Of a stretch of DNA of 49,501 nucleotides, positions 8,199 through 16,255 are shown one piece after another. Origin of the DNA: Verrucomicrobiota bacterium (GTDB lineage: Bacteria > Verrucomicrobiota > Verrucomicrobiia > Opitutales > Opitutaceae); assembly GCA_023391285.1 (NCBI GenBank), contig JAEWBF010000028.1, positions 5,001 through 54,501 on the forward strand, written 5' to 3'. Positions within the stretch are counted from its first letter, which is position 1; every line of letters begins with the position of its first letter. The notes under the pieces are model-generated. The model ran no database searches and was not told where the DNA came from. It saw only the letters and a list, made by a program, of their open reading frames with translations. The position numbers and the translations under genes were made by a program.

Positions 8199-9011
8199 AT
8201 GCAGACGATCGGCGAACGTCTTGAGGAAGCGCGTAAGAAAAAAGGCATCTCCATCCGCGAAGCCGCCGAAGCCACGAAGATCCGCGGCGACTACCTCAGC
8301 AAGTTCGAGAACAACCAGTTCGACATCAATCTGACTGAACTCTACGTGCGCGGCTTCCTGCGCACCTACGCGCAGTTCCTCCGCCTCCCCGCCGATCGCA
8401 TTCTCAACGATTACGCCGCCCTCGGCCGCGGCGAGGGCCGTCCCCGTCAGCCCAGCCGCGAAATCTACGGCCGCATGGATGTCTCCATCGCATCGGCCGA
8501 CGAACGCACCGAAAGCTCATCCTCCGCCGAGCCGGGCAACAATCCCGCGCAAACGCCGCGCACCCTGCCGCCCGCTTCACGCCGCCCCGCTGCCGCCACC
8601 GCCACCAACCTCGATCCCGCGCTCGTTTTCAAAATCGGCAAAATCGCCGCACTCGTCCTCGGCGCCGCCCTCCTTCTCTGGGCCGGCTTCGCGCTCTTCG
8701 ACAGCGCCGCGGACACGCCCGCAACGAAAACCGGCTCACCCGCCGTCACCGCCGCCGTCAACCCCGCCGAGCCCACGATCACGCTCATCGCTTCCGATCG
8801 CGTCACCGTCACCGTTCGCCGCAAAAATCCCGATAAATCCGACGGTGAACTTCTCTTCCAGGGCACCCTCACCCGCGGCCAGTCTCAACTGGTGCCGCGC
8901 CCCGGCCCTCTCTACATCTGGGCCAATCCCGCTGAAAAACTCGAAATCGAAGTCCGCGGCCGCCGCTTCCCCACCGGCTTCACCGGCTCCCAAAAACTCC
9001 AAATCGAGTAA
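8199..9011 (+). CDS. RodZ-like membrane-anchored HTH protein
   Basis: A 270-residue protein with the RodZ layout: a cytoplasmic helix-turn-helix of the HTH_25 type (residues 4-75, with GISIREAAEATKIRGDYLSKFEN and ELYVRGFLRTYAQFL), a Ser/Pro-rich linker (95-140), one membrane segment (about 147-167) and a periplasmic beta-rich domain of the DUF4115 kind (190-270). In the family RodZ links MreB to the envelope and helps set cell shape. It lies 100 bases downstream of ftsK in the same direction and ends at a repeat-derived terminator. RodZ identity is likely from architecture; the C-terminal domain is too divergent to be certain. Confidence 0.8.
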   Translation: MQTIGERLEEARKKKGISIREAAEATKIRGDYLSKFENNQFDINLTELYVRGFLRTYAQFLRLPADRILNDYAALGRGEGRPRQPSREIYGRMDVSIASADERTESSSSAEPGNNPAQTPRTLPPASRRPAAATATNLDPALVFKIGKIAALVLGAALLLWAGFALFDSAADTPATKTGSPAVTAAVNPAEPTITLIASDRVTVTVRRKNPDKSDGELLFQGTLTRGQSQLVPRPGPLYIWANPAEKLEIEVRGRRFPTGFTGSQKLQIE

Positions 9012-9035
9012 CCCTCGACAACACGATCCCTCCAA

Positions 9036-9066
9036 TGGAGGCGCGGTGCCCTCACCGCGCCTTTTT
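9036..9066 (+). terminator. Family A hairpin repeat (copy 2) acting as terminator of the RodZ-like gene
   Basis: The repeat hairpin GCGCGGTG-ccct-CACCGCGC (9041-9060) is followed here by C and five T, giving a standard intrinsic terminator 25 bases after the stop codon. The other copies lack the T run, so this copy appears to have been recruited. Confidence 0.8.
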
Positions 9067-9091
9067 CATTCCCCACTACCGTCGCGCCCCC

Positions 9092-9128
9092 TCGAAATCG
9101 AAAATCCCAAATCGAAAATCGAAAATCC
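9092..9128 (+). repeat. AAATCGAAAATC-type short repeat, family D, intergenic copy
   Basis: An A-rich stretch of three near-identical units of the form (aa)atcgaaaatcc. Its low GC stands out in this GC-rich DNA. Related copies are inside the U32 gene (22335) and tex (32854). Confidence 0.75.
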
Positions 9129-9135
9129 GCCCTCC

Positions 9136-9810
9136 TCACCTCAGCCCCACCGGCGGCCCCAACACTTCGCGCAACACAAACGCCCGCCGCAAGGCCCGCG
9201 GATCCTTCAACTCCTCTCGCACCCCTGCACCCGGAACCTTGACGCCCGCGGTCGCCCACGCCGTCTTGTGCGCCCCCCCTGCACCGATCTCGCGCGCCGC
9301 AACCTCCTGCGCTCGCCTGCGCGCCTCCGCTCGCTGCGCCTCCGCCACGCGTAGTTGCTCTTCCAACTCGCGCTGACGCCGCAACCCCTCCGACTCCACG
9401 GGCTCGAAACTTTCTCGAGCCGATTCGCGACGCTGCTCCGCCGCCTCTTCGATCTTGCGCAGAATCTTCCGCATCGACCCGCCAAACGGATCCACCGGCG
9501 GCACCCGCGCCGGCGGCAGCAGCGGCGGCGGTTCCGCGCGCCCCGTCGCCGGCTCACGCGCTTCTTCCATCGCCACCGCGCGCCCCTGGCGCTCCGCAAT
9601 CTTTCGCCGAATCTCCTCCTGAATCCGCCGCGTCCGCTCCGCCGTTTCCGGATCCTCTTCACCTTCCATCCTCGAACGCCGCACCACGGGCCCACTCTCG
9701 TCCGGCTTCCCCGCGCGAAACATCCCGCGCAAGAATGACAGCGCCGTGATCGTCAACACGATCACCAGCCCGAGGTTTTCCAGGATCCAATCGAGCAGAC
9801 GCGGATTCAC
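9136..9810 (-). CDS. Membrane-anchored coiled-coil protein of the FloA operon
   Basis: A 224-residue protein of unrecognised family. It has one N-terminal membrane segment (LGLVIVLTITALSFL, about 13-27) and then a long charged region rich in Glu, Arg, Ala and Gln, with heptad-like stretches (about 55-85 and 115-175) interrupted by a proline-rich patch (PPPLLPPARVPPVDPF). The C-terminus (AFVLREVLGPPVGLR) resembles ends often seen in small membrane proteins of this phylum. It starts 3 bases after floA, so it is the fourth gene of that operon and may be a partner of the flotillin. The function is unknown; the membrane-scaffold role is inferred from position only. Confidence 0.7.
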   Translation of the reverse strand: MNPRLLDWILENLGLVIVLTITALSFLRGMFRAGKPDESGPVVRRSRMEGEEDPETAERTRRIQEEIRRKIAERQGRAVAMEEAREPATGRAEPPPLLPPARVPPVDPFGGSMRKILRKIEEAAEQRRESARESFEPVESEGLRRQRELEEQLRVAEAQRAEARRRAQEVAAREIGAGGAHKTAWATAGVKVPGAGVREELKDPRALRRAFVLREVLGPPVGLR

Positions 9811-9813
9811 GGC

Positions 9814-10815
9814 TTACTTCTGCCCTTCCGGTTTCGCGATCGATCCGCGCATGGCCGTGTCCGCCTGCACGTTCTCCATCCGGTAATAATCCATCACGCC
9901 CAAGCGCCCCGACCGAAACGCCTCCGCCATCGCCTTCGGAACTTCGGCCTGCGCCCGCACCACTTCCGCCTGCATCTCCTGCACGCGCGCCTTCATTTCC
10001 TGCTCGACGGCCACCGCCGCCGCGCGCCGGATTTCCGCCTGCGCCTGCGCCATGTTCTTGTTCGCTTCGGCCTGCGCTTCCTGAAGCTTCGCGCCGATGT
10101 TCTCACCGACGTCCACGTCCGCGATGTCGATCGACAAAATTTCGAACGCCGTCCCCACATCCAGCCCGCGGTGCAACACCGTCTTCGAAATCGCGTCCGG
10201 ACTTTCCAGCACCGACTTGTAGCTCTCCGACGAACCAATCGTCGAAACAATGCCTTCGCCCACGCGCGCGATGATCGTGTCCTCTTTCGCTCCACCCACG
10301 AAACGATCGAGATTCGTGCGCACCGTCACGCGCGCCTTCACCTTCACCTGAATACCGTCCTTCGCGACACCATCGATCGTCACGCGCCCACCTTCGGGAT
10401 TCGGACAATCGATCACCTTCGGATCAACCGACGTCCGCACCGCCTCTTCGACCGACTTCCCCGACCCTTTCGTTGCCAGATCGATCGCGCACGCGCGCTG
10501 CCAATCCAGCGCGATCCCCGCTTTCTGCGCCGCGATCAACGCCTGCACACACGCGATCACATTTCCGCCGGCAAGATACTGCGCTTCGATTTCATCCACC
10601 GACAACTTGATCCCCGCCTTCGTCGCGCGAATGCGAGCATCGACGATCACACTGTAAGGCACCTGCCGCAGGCGCATCGCCACGAGATTGAAGATGCTCA
10701 CCGGCGCGCCCGCCAACAACGCGCGCAACCACACGCTGAAAAACGAAACGATCAGCGCGAACAGGATCAGCCCGGCGACGCCGAGCACGATGACGAGAAT
10801 CAGGGATAGGTTCAT
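9814..10815 (-). CDS. floA: Flotillin-like protein FloA
   Basis: A 333-residue bacterial flotillin of the YqfA/FloA family, an SPFH-type scaffold of functional membrane microdomains. The N-terminal hydrophobic hairpin (LILVIVLGVAGLILFALIV, 5-23) anchors it to the membrane. The core has APVSIFNLVAMRLRQVPYSVIVDARI and VKVKARVTVRTNLDRFVGGA, and the C-terminal third is a long Ala/Glu/Gln coiled coil (EAQAEANKNMAQAQAEIRRA) followed by LGVMDYYRMENVQADTAMR, a family hallmark. It lies 4 bases after the short NfeD gene. The NfeD-FloA pairing matches yqeZ-yqfA of Bacillus. Confidence 0.95.
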   Translation of the reverse strand: MNLSLILVIVLGVAGLILFALIVSFFSVWLRALLAGAPVSIFNLVAMRLRQVPYSVIVDARIRATKAGIKLSVDEIEAQYLAGGNVIACVQALIAAQKAGIALDWQRACAIDLATKGSGKSVEEAVRTSVDPKVIDCPNPEGGRVTIDGVAKDGIQVKVKARVTVRTNLDRFVGGAKEDTIIARVGEGIVSTIGSSESYKSVLESPDAISKTVLHRGLDVGTAFEILSIDIADVDVGENIGAKLQEAQAEANKNMAQAQAEIRRAAAVAVEQEMKARVQEMQAEVVRAQAEVPKAMAEAFRSGRLGVMDYYRMENVQADTAMRGSIAKPEGQK

Positions 10816-10819
10816 AATT

Positions 10820-11284
10820 TCAGAGTTGTGCGACGATCAGATGAAAATTGTTCACGCCCACCACGCGCACCGCCACGCCTTTCGCAATCAATCCCGACTG
10901 CGACACTGCCTCATACCGCCGGCCTTCGATCGTCACATAGCCCGTCGGCGCCATCATCGTCACCGCCTCGCCCGTCTTGCCCACGATCGCTACTTCCGCC
11001 GGTTTCTCCTGACTCGCCCCCTCGATCGACCGCTCGAGAAACAGCTTCCGCCCCCAGCGCGTCCGCGGCAGCAGCTTGAATTCAATAAACAACGACAAGC
11101 CCAGCGCACCCACCGCCGCCGCCGTCGCAATCCACCCGCCCTGCGCCCCCAAATCGAAAAACGCCAGCACGCAGCCGCCCAACATCGCGAGCACACCCAA
11201 CACCCCCAACACCCCGCCCGGCACAATCACCTCGAGCAACACGAGCACGATGCCCAACGCCAGCAGCAGCACGATCGCCGTCAT
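10820..11284 (-). CDS. Short NfeD-family protein
   Basis: A 154-residue membrane protein with two to three N-terminal hydrophobic segments (IVLLLALGIVLVLLEVIVPG, GVLGVLGVLAMLGGCVLAFF, WIATAAAVGALGLSLFIEF) and a C-terminal OB-fold NfeD domain (IVGKTGEAVTMMAPTGYVTIEGRRYEAVS). In the family NfeD proteins pair with stomatins/flotillins. The start overlaps the stop of the long NfeD gene by 4 bases (ATGA), and floA follows after 4 bases, so co-translation is likely. It lacks the protease domain found in its upstream neighbour. Confidence 0.88.
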   Translation of the reverse strand: MTAIVLLLALGIVLVLLEVIVPGGVLGVLGVLAMLGGCVLAFFDLGAQGGWIATAAAVGALGLSLFIEFKLLPRTRWGRKLFLERSIEGASQEKPAEVAIVGKTGEAVTMMAPTGYVTIEGRRYEAVSQSGLIAKGVAVRVVGVNNFHLIVAQL

Positions 11285-12756
11285 GAGTCCGCCCTTTCTA
11301 CGATGAGCCCGAAACCCGTGCGCCCGCGCACCACCACCGCCTCACCATACTCGATGCTGCCCACCGCGACGTGCGCCTCGTAACGCCGCCCCCCCACTTC
11401 CACTTCGCCGCCCGGCCTCAACGCACTCACCGCCACCCCACGCGCGCCAATCAACTCGTCCACCACCGCGGCCGTCGACGCTTCTCCCATCGTCGTTGTC
11501 CCTCCGATCGCCGCGCCCAACACCAGGCGATCCAGAAAAACGCCTCGCGGCAAAAACTTCGCCAACGCCACACCCAATCCCACCGCGATCAAAATCCCCA
11601 ACGACAAATTCGCGAGCGGCGTCACCAACAACTCCGACGACCACGCCACCGGCACCGCCTCCTTCGGCCACGAATCGATCATCGACCACACCAGCGAGCC
11701 GAGCATCAGCGCGAGTCCCGACAGCGCCACCACGAACACGCCCGGCATGAAAAACAACTCCACCGCCACCAACAACAACCCCAATCCAAACACCAGCATG
11801 GGCTCGTGCCCCGACAATCCCGCCACGTAGTTGCCCAAGAATACTGTCGCCAGGCACGCGATCCCCACGATCCCAAAAATTCCGAAGCCCGGCGTCTTGA
11901 ACTCGATGAACAGCGCCAGCATCCCCAACCCAAGCAGCACCGGCGTGAGCGCGTTCAACCACGCCGCCACTTCCTCCGACCACGTCATCTCCAACCGCGT
12001 CACGATTGGTTGCGACCCGGCAAACCGCTGCTCGATCAAATCGTCCAAGCTCTTCGCCGTCCCCGCCGACAACAACGCCTGCGGCGGCTCGCCATACTGC
12101 TTCGCCGCCTCGCTCGCCGTCAGCGACAACAACTCGCCTTTCCCTTTGATCACCGTCTCGCCGATCTTCAACTCGTGATCCGGATCGATCATCGCCGAAA
12201 TCACTTCGCCACGATATCCCTTCCCCTCGCTCATCGCGCGCACCCGCGCCTTCAGATAGCTGACGATCTTCATCCGCATTGTCGCCTCCACATCCTGTCC
12301 GCCCATCGACACCGGCGCCGCCGCCCCGATGATGCCTTCCGGCGAAAACCAAATTTCATTCGTCGTCGCCGAAATGAATGCGCCGGCCGAGATCGCCTCC
12401 GAATTCACATACGTGATCGTCAAACCGGGAAACCGCGCGATCGCCTCCATGATCTCGAAGGTGTCGTTCAACGCTCCACCCGGTGTATCCATATTCAGGA
12501 TAACCGCGTCCGCCTTCTGCTCGATCGCTTCCTTGATTCCGCGCCGGATCACATAAAGCACCGCCGAGCCGATCTGCTTCTGCACCGGAATCACATGCAC
12601 GCGTTTCACCTCCGCCGCCTCGTTGACCGATGCCGCTCCCGCCTCCACGACGACCGTCTTCTCCACCACATCGCTTTCCACGCGCGGCGCTTCACCCGCC
12701 CAAAGAGAGCAGCATGCAAAAAATAGCCCGACAAGCTGGGGTAGCCGCGCGCGCAT
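11281..12756 (-). CDS. NfeD membrane protein with ClpP-class serine protease domain
   Basis: A 491-residue protein. After a signal peptide (1-20) comes a ClpP/SppA-class domain with NMDTPGG (88-94), the nucleophile in SEAISAGAFISA (Ser123), and Lys163 forty residues later, fitting the Ser-Lys dyad known for archaeal NfeD (1510-N). Four or five membrane segments follow (about 265-400), then a C-terminal NfeD OB domain (LIGARGVAVSALRPGGEVEVGGRRYEA). In the family it cleaves membrane-associated substrates with its stomatin/flotillin partner. It is the first gene of the nfeD-nfeD-floA-coiled-coil operon. The upstream gap to the divergent epimerase gene is 114 bases. Confidence 0.92.
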   Translation of the reverse strand: MRARLPQLVGLFFACCSLWAGEAPRVESDVVEKTVVVEAGAASVNEAAEVKRVHVIPVQKQIGSAVLYVIRRGIKEAIEQKADAVILNMDTPGGALNDTFEIMEAIARFPGLTITYVNSEAISAGAFISATTNEIWFSPEGIIGAAAPVSMGGQDVEATMRMKIVSYLKARVRAMSEGKGYRGEVISAMIDPDHELKIGETVIKGKGELLSLTASEAAKQYGEPPQALLSAGTAKSLDDLIEQRFAGSQPIVTRLEMTWSEEVAAWLNALTPVLLGLGMLALFIEFKTPGFGIFGIVGIACLATVFLGNYVAGLSGHEPMLVFGLGLLLVAVELFFMPGVFVVALSGLALMLGSLVWSMIDSWPKEAVPVAWSSELLVTPLANLSLGILIAVGLGVALAKFLPRGVFLDRLVLGAAIGGTTTMGEASTAAVVDELIGARGVAVSALRPGGEVEVGGRRYEAHVAVGSIEYGEAVVVRGRTGFGLIVERADS

Positions 12757-12870
12757 CGCCGGAACTTAAAACCGCCGCAATCTGCCAGCGCAAGCCACCG
12801 CTCTTCGAATTCACTCGCACGTTTCCATTAAATCCTTGGCGCACGCGTTTCCGCCGCGAATGGTCCGCTC

Positions 12871-13791
12871 ATGGACACTGTCGAATTCGAAGGCCAGTCC
12901 CTGTCTCGCTGGCGCGCCGGCAACTCGACGTTCCTCGCGCTCCCCACGCGCGGCGCGCGTCTGCTTCACTGGAACGTCGCCCTCGCCGACGGCTCCGTGC
13001 GCGATGTCATCCACTGGCCCGAAAACGCCGATTTCGCCGACATCGCCAAGGTCCGCGGCGGCAATCCCCTTCTCTTTCCGTTCTGCGGCCGCACGTTCGA
13101 TCGCGGCGAGCAAAACTTCTGGCGCGCGCCCGACGGCATCCGTCGCCCCATGCCGCAACACGGCTTCGCCCGTCAGGGCGAATTCACCTTGCTCTGGGCC
13201 GACGCCCGCGGCTTCTCCGCGCAACTCGTCCCCACCGCCGACGATCGCGTCGCCTACCCCTACGACTACGAGTTCATCGTCACGTATCTCTTCGAACCGC
13301 TCGGTCTCGCATGCGAATTCACGCTGAAAAACCTCGGTCGCGAGCCCGCCCCCTGGTCTCCCGGCCACCACTTCTACTTCACCCTTCCGTGGCACGAAAA
13401 CGCCACGCGCGAAAACTACTCCATCGAGATTCCCGCCGCCGAACGTCTCAAACATTCCTCCACGGGCACACTCGTCCCCGGCCCTTCGCTTAAACCGATC
13501 GAGTCACTCGCCAACCCCGACCTTCTCGACACGCTCCACACCCGCCTTCGCTCCAACACCGCGACGTTCGGCGATCCCAAACGCCGCGAACGCGTCCGTA
13601 TCCAACTCGGCACGACCAAAACCCCGCCGCCCGACGCCGCGTTCGTCACGTGGTCCCCCGACGCCACCGCTCCCTTCTACTGCGTCGAACCGTGGATGGG
13701 CCTCCCCAACTCCCCCGAGCATCACCGCGGCCTCTCCTTCGTCCCCCCGCGCGAAGCCCGCAGCTTCTCCATCACCGTCTCTCTCACCTGA
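12871..13791 (+). CDS. Aldose 1-epimerase family protein
   Basis: A 306-residue beta-sandwich protein of the galactose-mutarotase/hexose-6-phosphate epimerase superfamily. Recognisable pieces are NPLLFPFCGRTFDRG (about 65-79) with the substrate-binding Arg, MPQHGFAR with the conserved His (about 93-100), SPGHHFYFTLPW with the second His (about 165-176), and VEPWMGLPNSP with the catalytic-type Glu (about 273). The enzyme class interconverts sugar anomers in the cytoplasm; the true substrate cannot be read from the sequence. It is transcribed divergently from the NfeD operon and is followed 73 bases later by the tatA-like gene. Confidence 0.8.
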   Translation: MDTVEFEGQSLSRWRAGNSTFLALPTRGARLLHWNVALADGSVRDVIHWPENADFADIAKVRGGNPLLFPFCGRTFDRGEQNFWRAPDGIRRPMPQHGFARQGEFTLLWADARGFSAQLVPTADDRVAYPYDYEFIVTYLFEPLGLACEFTLKNLGREPAPWSPGHHFYFTLPWHENATRENYSIEIPAAERLKHSSTGTLVPGPSLKPIESLANPDLLDTLHTRLRSNTATFGDPKRRERVRIQLGTTKTPPPDAAFVTWSPDATAPFYCVEPWMGLPNSPEHHRGLSFVPPREARSFSITVSLT

Positions 13792-13864
13792 TCCGCCGAA
13801 ATCCTTCCGCCCCGCGAAAACCACGTTTGCCTCTCCCTCCGTTCGCCTCAACGTAACCGCCTCC

Positions 13865-14284
13865 ATGACTCCCGACCTCACCTTCTTCGCCTTTCTGCCC
13901 GATGTGGGCGGTGGAGAGATGATGCTCATTCTTTTGGTCGTCCTGCTTCTCTTCGGCGGCGATCAGATGCCACAAATGGCCAAGAAACTCGGCAAGACCA
14001 TCAGCCAGTTCAAAAAAGCCGCCAACGAGGTCGAGCGTGAGATCAAACGCGCCATCGATGAGGTGCCCGACGTTCCCGACGTTCGCGCCACGATCGAAGA
14101 CTCCGTCAGAGATAAGCCGCGTCCCAAACGTTCGACCGCCGCTACTCCAGATTCTCCCGCCGTCGTTCCGCCGGCTCCTCCCGCGACGACCGTCACCGAC
14201 GGGCCGCCGATCACTCCCGCCCCTTTGCCCGCGCCGACTCCCGGCGGCACCCCGCCCCCATCGTCCCCGCCGACCGGCACGTGA
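13865..14284 (+). CDS. TatA/TatB-like Sec-independent translocase protein
   Basis: A 139-residue protein with TatA architecture: a short N-terminus, one membrane helix (about 19-31, MMLILLVVLLLF), the hinge GGDQMPQMAKKLGK corresponding to FGPxxLPELGRxLGK, an amphipathic helix (FKKAANEVEREIKRAIDEV) and a Pro/Ala/Thr-rich tail. The Tat system exports folded proteins. The Asp-Gln in place of Pro-Lys at the hinge and the long proline tail differ from standard TatA, so TatB or a paralogue is possible; tatC is not in the window. Its stop overlaps the next start as GTGA. Confidence 0.8.
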   Translation: MTPDLTFFAFLPDVGGGEMMLILLVVLLLFGGDQMPQMAKKLGKTISQFKKAANEVEREIKRAIDEVPDVPDVRATIEDSVRDKPRPKRSTAATPDSPAVVPPAPPATTVTDGPPITPAPLPAPTPGGTPPPSSPPTGT

Positions 14285-14568
14285 ACCCGCCGGATTACTC
14301 CGACGCTCCCGTGCCGCTCCCGATCACCGGCGAGCTCGATCTGCACACGTTCCGCCCACAAGACCTCGGCGAATTGATCCCCACTTATCTCGCCGAATGT
14401 GCCGCCCGCGGCTTCCACGAAATTCGCATCGTCCACGGCAAGGGCACCGGCACGCTGCGCACCACCGTTCACACCCTGTTGCGCCGCTCCCCGCTCGTGG
14501 AGTCATTTCACCTCGGTGACGAACACTCCGGTTCCTGGGGCGCCACGCTCGTCACGCTCCGCCGATGA
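14281..14568 (+). CDS. Smr-domain protein
   Basis: A 95-residue stand-alone Smr (small MutS-related) domain with both family motifs: LDLHTFRP (about 19-26) and HGKGTGTLR (52-60), then a DEHSGSWGATLVTLR ending. Smr domains in the family bind branched DNA or cleave RNA and DNA; short stand-alone ones have been linked to mRNA cleavage at stalled ribosomes. The start is GTG at 14281, overlapping the tatA-like stop; the stop in turn overlaps the next ATG as ATGA. Both overlaps point to translational coupling. Confidence 0.85.
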   Translation: MNPPDYSDAPVPLPITGELDLHTFRPQDLGELIPTYLAECAARGFHEIRIVHGKGTGTLRTTVHTLLRRSPLVESFHLGDEHSGSWGATLVTLRR

Positions 14569-15806
14569 AACGCTCCCGCTTCTCCATTTCGATCTGCCTT
14601 CTCGTCTTCGTTTCGTTCTATTCCGGCTGCACCACCACGCCCGTTGCCGACCGCCCCGCGCCGCTACTCCTGCTCGTGTCGATGGACGGCTTTCGCTGGG
14701 ACTACTGCGATCTCTACGCCGACGAAACGCCCACACTCCGCCGTCTGCGCGACACCGGCGCTTCTTCGCGCGGCCTCATCCCCGTTTTCCCGTCCAACAC
14801 GTTCCCCAACCACTACTCCGTCGTCACCGGCCTCTATCCATCGAATCACGGTATCATCAATAACCAGTTTTTCGATACATCGCTCGGCCGCTTCTTCCGC
14901 GCCGGCGCCGGCGGAAACGTCACCGAAAGCGAGTGGTGGCTCGGCGAACCGATCTGGGTGACCGCCGAAAAATCCGGCGCGCGTGCCGCCGTCAGTTTTT
15001 GGCCCGGCAGCGAAGCCGAAATCAAAGGCACCCGCCCGTCTTTTTGGCGCACCTACAATCCGCGCACGACCTTCGAAGAACGCTTCCTCGAGTTCCGTCG
15101 CTGGCTTTCACTGCCCACGCCCGACCGGCCGCGCGTCATCGCTTTCTATCTAGAAGAAGCCAACTCCGTCGGCCATCGTTTCGGGCCCGAATCTCCGGAG
15201 CTCGCCCAAGCGATCAGAATTCTCGACGCCCAACTCGGCGAACTTCTCGTCGCCATCGCTTCCGCCGAACTCGAAGTGAATGTCGTGATCGTCGCCGATC
15301 ACGGCATGACCCCCATCAGCCGCGATCGCGTCGTCTACCTCGACGACTACCTCCCACTCCAAGACGTGCAGATCGATTTCGACGGTCCGGTCGCAGGCCT
15401 GCGTCCGCTGCGCAGCGATATCGATAAGATCCTCGCCTCCTTCAATTCGCTGCAACACGCCCGTGCCTATCGCGTCAACGAACTTCCCGCTCACCTTCGC
15501 ATCGACCCGGCGAATCCGCGTAATCCGCCGATTTGGATCGTGCCCGACGAAGGCTGGGAAATCTACACCCGCCCGCGCGTCGCCGCGTGGGGCAATCTCT
15601 TCAACAAAGGCGACCACGGCTACGATCCAGCTCTGCGCAGCATGCATGGCATCTTCGTCGCGCACGGTCCATCGATCCGAAATCTCCGCGAGCCCCTCGA
15701 CGCCTTCGAAAACATTCACGTCTACAATCTTCTCTGCGCCCTCGCCGGCCTTTCGCCCGCCCCCAACGACGGCGACAACCACCTGCTGCAGCTCCTGAAA
15801 AAATAG
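14565..15806 (+). CDS. Lipoprotein nucleotide pyrophosphatase/phosphodiesterase (alkaline phosphatase superfamily)
   Basis: A 413-residue ENPP-type enzyme. The N-terminus is a lipoprotein signal peptide (FVSFYSGC, Cys22). The catalytic zinc site is complete in outline: LLLVSMDGFRWDY (Asp41), nucleophile Thr79 in FPSNTFPNHYSVVTGLYP, then VVIVADHGMTPIS and GDHGYDP supplying Asp and His ligands. Such enzymes hydrolyse phosphodiester or pyrophosphate bonds in nucleotides or lipids outside the cytoplasm; the substrate here is unknown. It is coupled to the Smr gene by an ATGA overlap although the two products act in different compartments. Confidence 0.88.
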   Translation: MKRSRFSISICLLVFVSFYSGCTTTPVADRPAPLLLLVSMDGFRWDYCDLYADETPTLRRLRDTGASSRGLIPVFPSNTFPNHYSVVTGLYPSNHGIINNQFFDTSLGRFFRAGAGGNVTESEWWLGEPIWVTAEKSGARAAVSFWPGSEAEIKGTRPSFWRTYNPRTTFEERFLEFRRWLSLPTPDRPRVIAFYLEEANSVGHRFGPESPELAQAIRILDAQLGELLVAIASAELEVNVVIVADHGMTPISRDRVVYLDDYLPLQDVQIDFDGPVAGLRPLRSDIDKILASFNSLQHARAYRVNELPAHLRIDPANPRNPPIWIVPDEGWEIYTRPRVAAWGNLFNKGDHGYDPALRSMHGIFVAHGPSIRNLREPLDAFENIHVYNLLCALAGLSPAPNDGDNHLLQLLKK

Positions 15807-15829
15807 CTCGGTGTCTCCTCCACCGCCGA

Positions 15830-15855
15830 TGGAGGCGCGGTGCCCCCATCGCGCA
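15830..15855 (+). repeat. Hairpin repeat, family A, copy 3
   Basis: The same unit as at 8113, with one mismatch in the right arm (catcgcgc). It lies 23 bases after the phosphodiesterase stop codon, without a T run. Confidence 0.8.
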
Positions 15856-15949
15856 ACACGCCGTCTTCTTTTTTCTGCAACTTCACGAACGAGCCCGTGT
15901 TCTTCGCGCACCAGCAAAGAAAACAAGAACACACCTCCCACCTCGTCTC

Positions 15950-16174
15950 ATGAAACTCGCCCCCGTCCTCCTCCACCTCGCGATCGGCGCCTCCCTCGCC
16001 GCCGCGTTGTCCATCATCACCGGTCTCGCCGCACTCGGCGTTTTCAGCTTCGCCGCCCTCGCCTTCCTCGGCGCCATCGCCGCGCACGACTACAGCCGGC
16101 CTCTCGTCGACCTCACCGCCCACGCTCGCGCCAACTCGTCCCGCCGCCCCAACCCGCTCCGCCTCGCAGCCTGA
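15950..16174 (+). CDS. Small membrane protein of unknown function
   Basis: Seventy-four residues with two closely spaced hydrophobic segments (about 5-25 and 27-46), then a short polar tail (DYSRPLVDLTAHARANSSRRPNP). The start ATG at 15950 was chosen because everything upstream in the frame is repeat or antisense-like. The family is not recognised. It stands alone between the phosphodiesterase and the AIM24 gene. Confidence 0.55.
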   Translation: MKLAPVLLHLAIGASLAAALSIITGLAALGVFSFAALAFLGAIAAHDYSRPLVDLTAHARANSSRRPNPLRLAA

Positions 16175-16255
16175 TCACTCGCGCGTCGCAACCGCGTCGT
16201 CGATCGACGCGCGCGGCGTTGATCTTTCTCCCGCTCTCATCATTTCCTCCCGCCC

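Noticed and set aside
11371..12726. 451-codon plus-strand frame opposite the NfeD-protease gene
   Set aside because: Arg/His/Gln-rich shadow of a gene with clear catalytic motifs.
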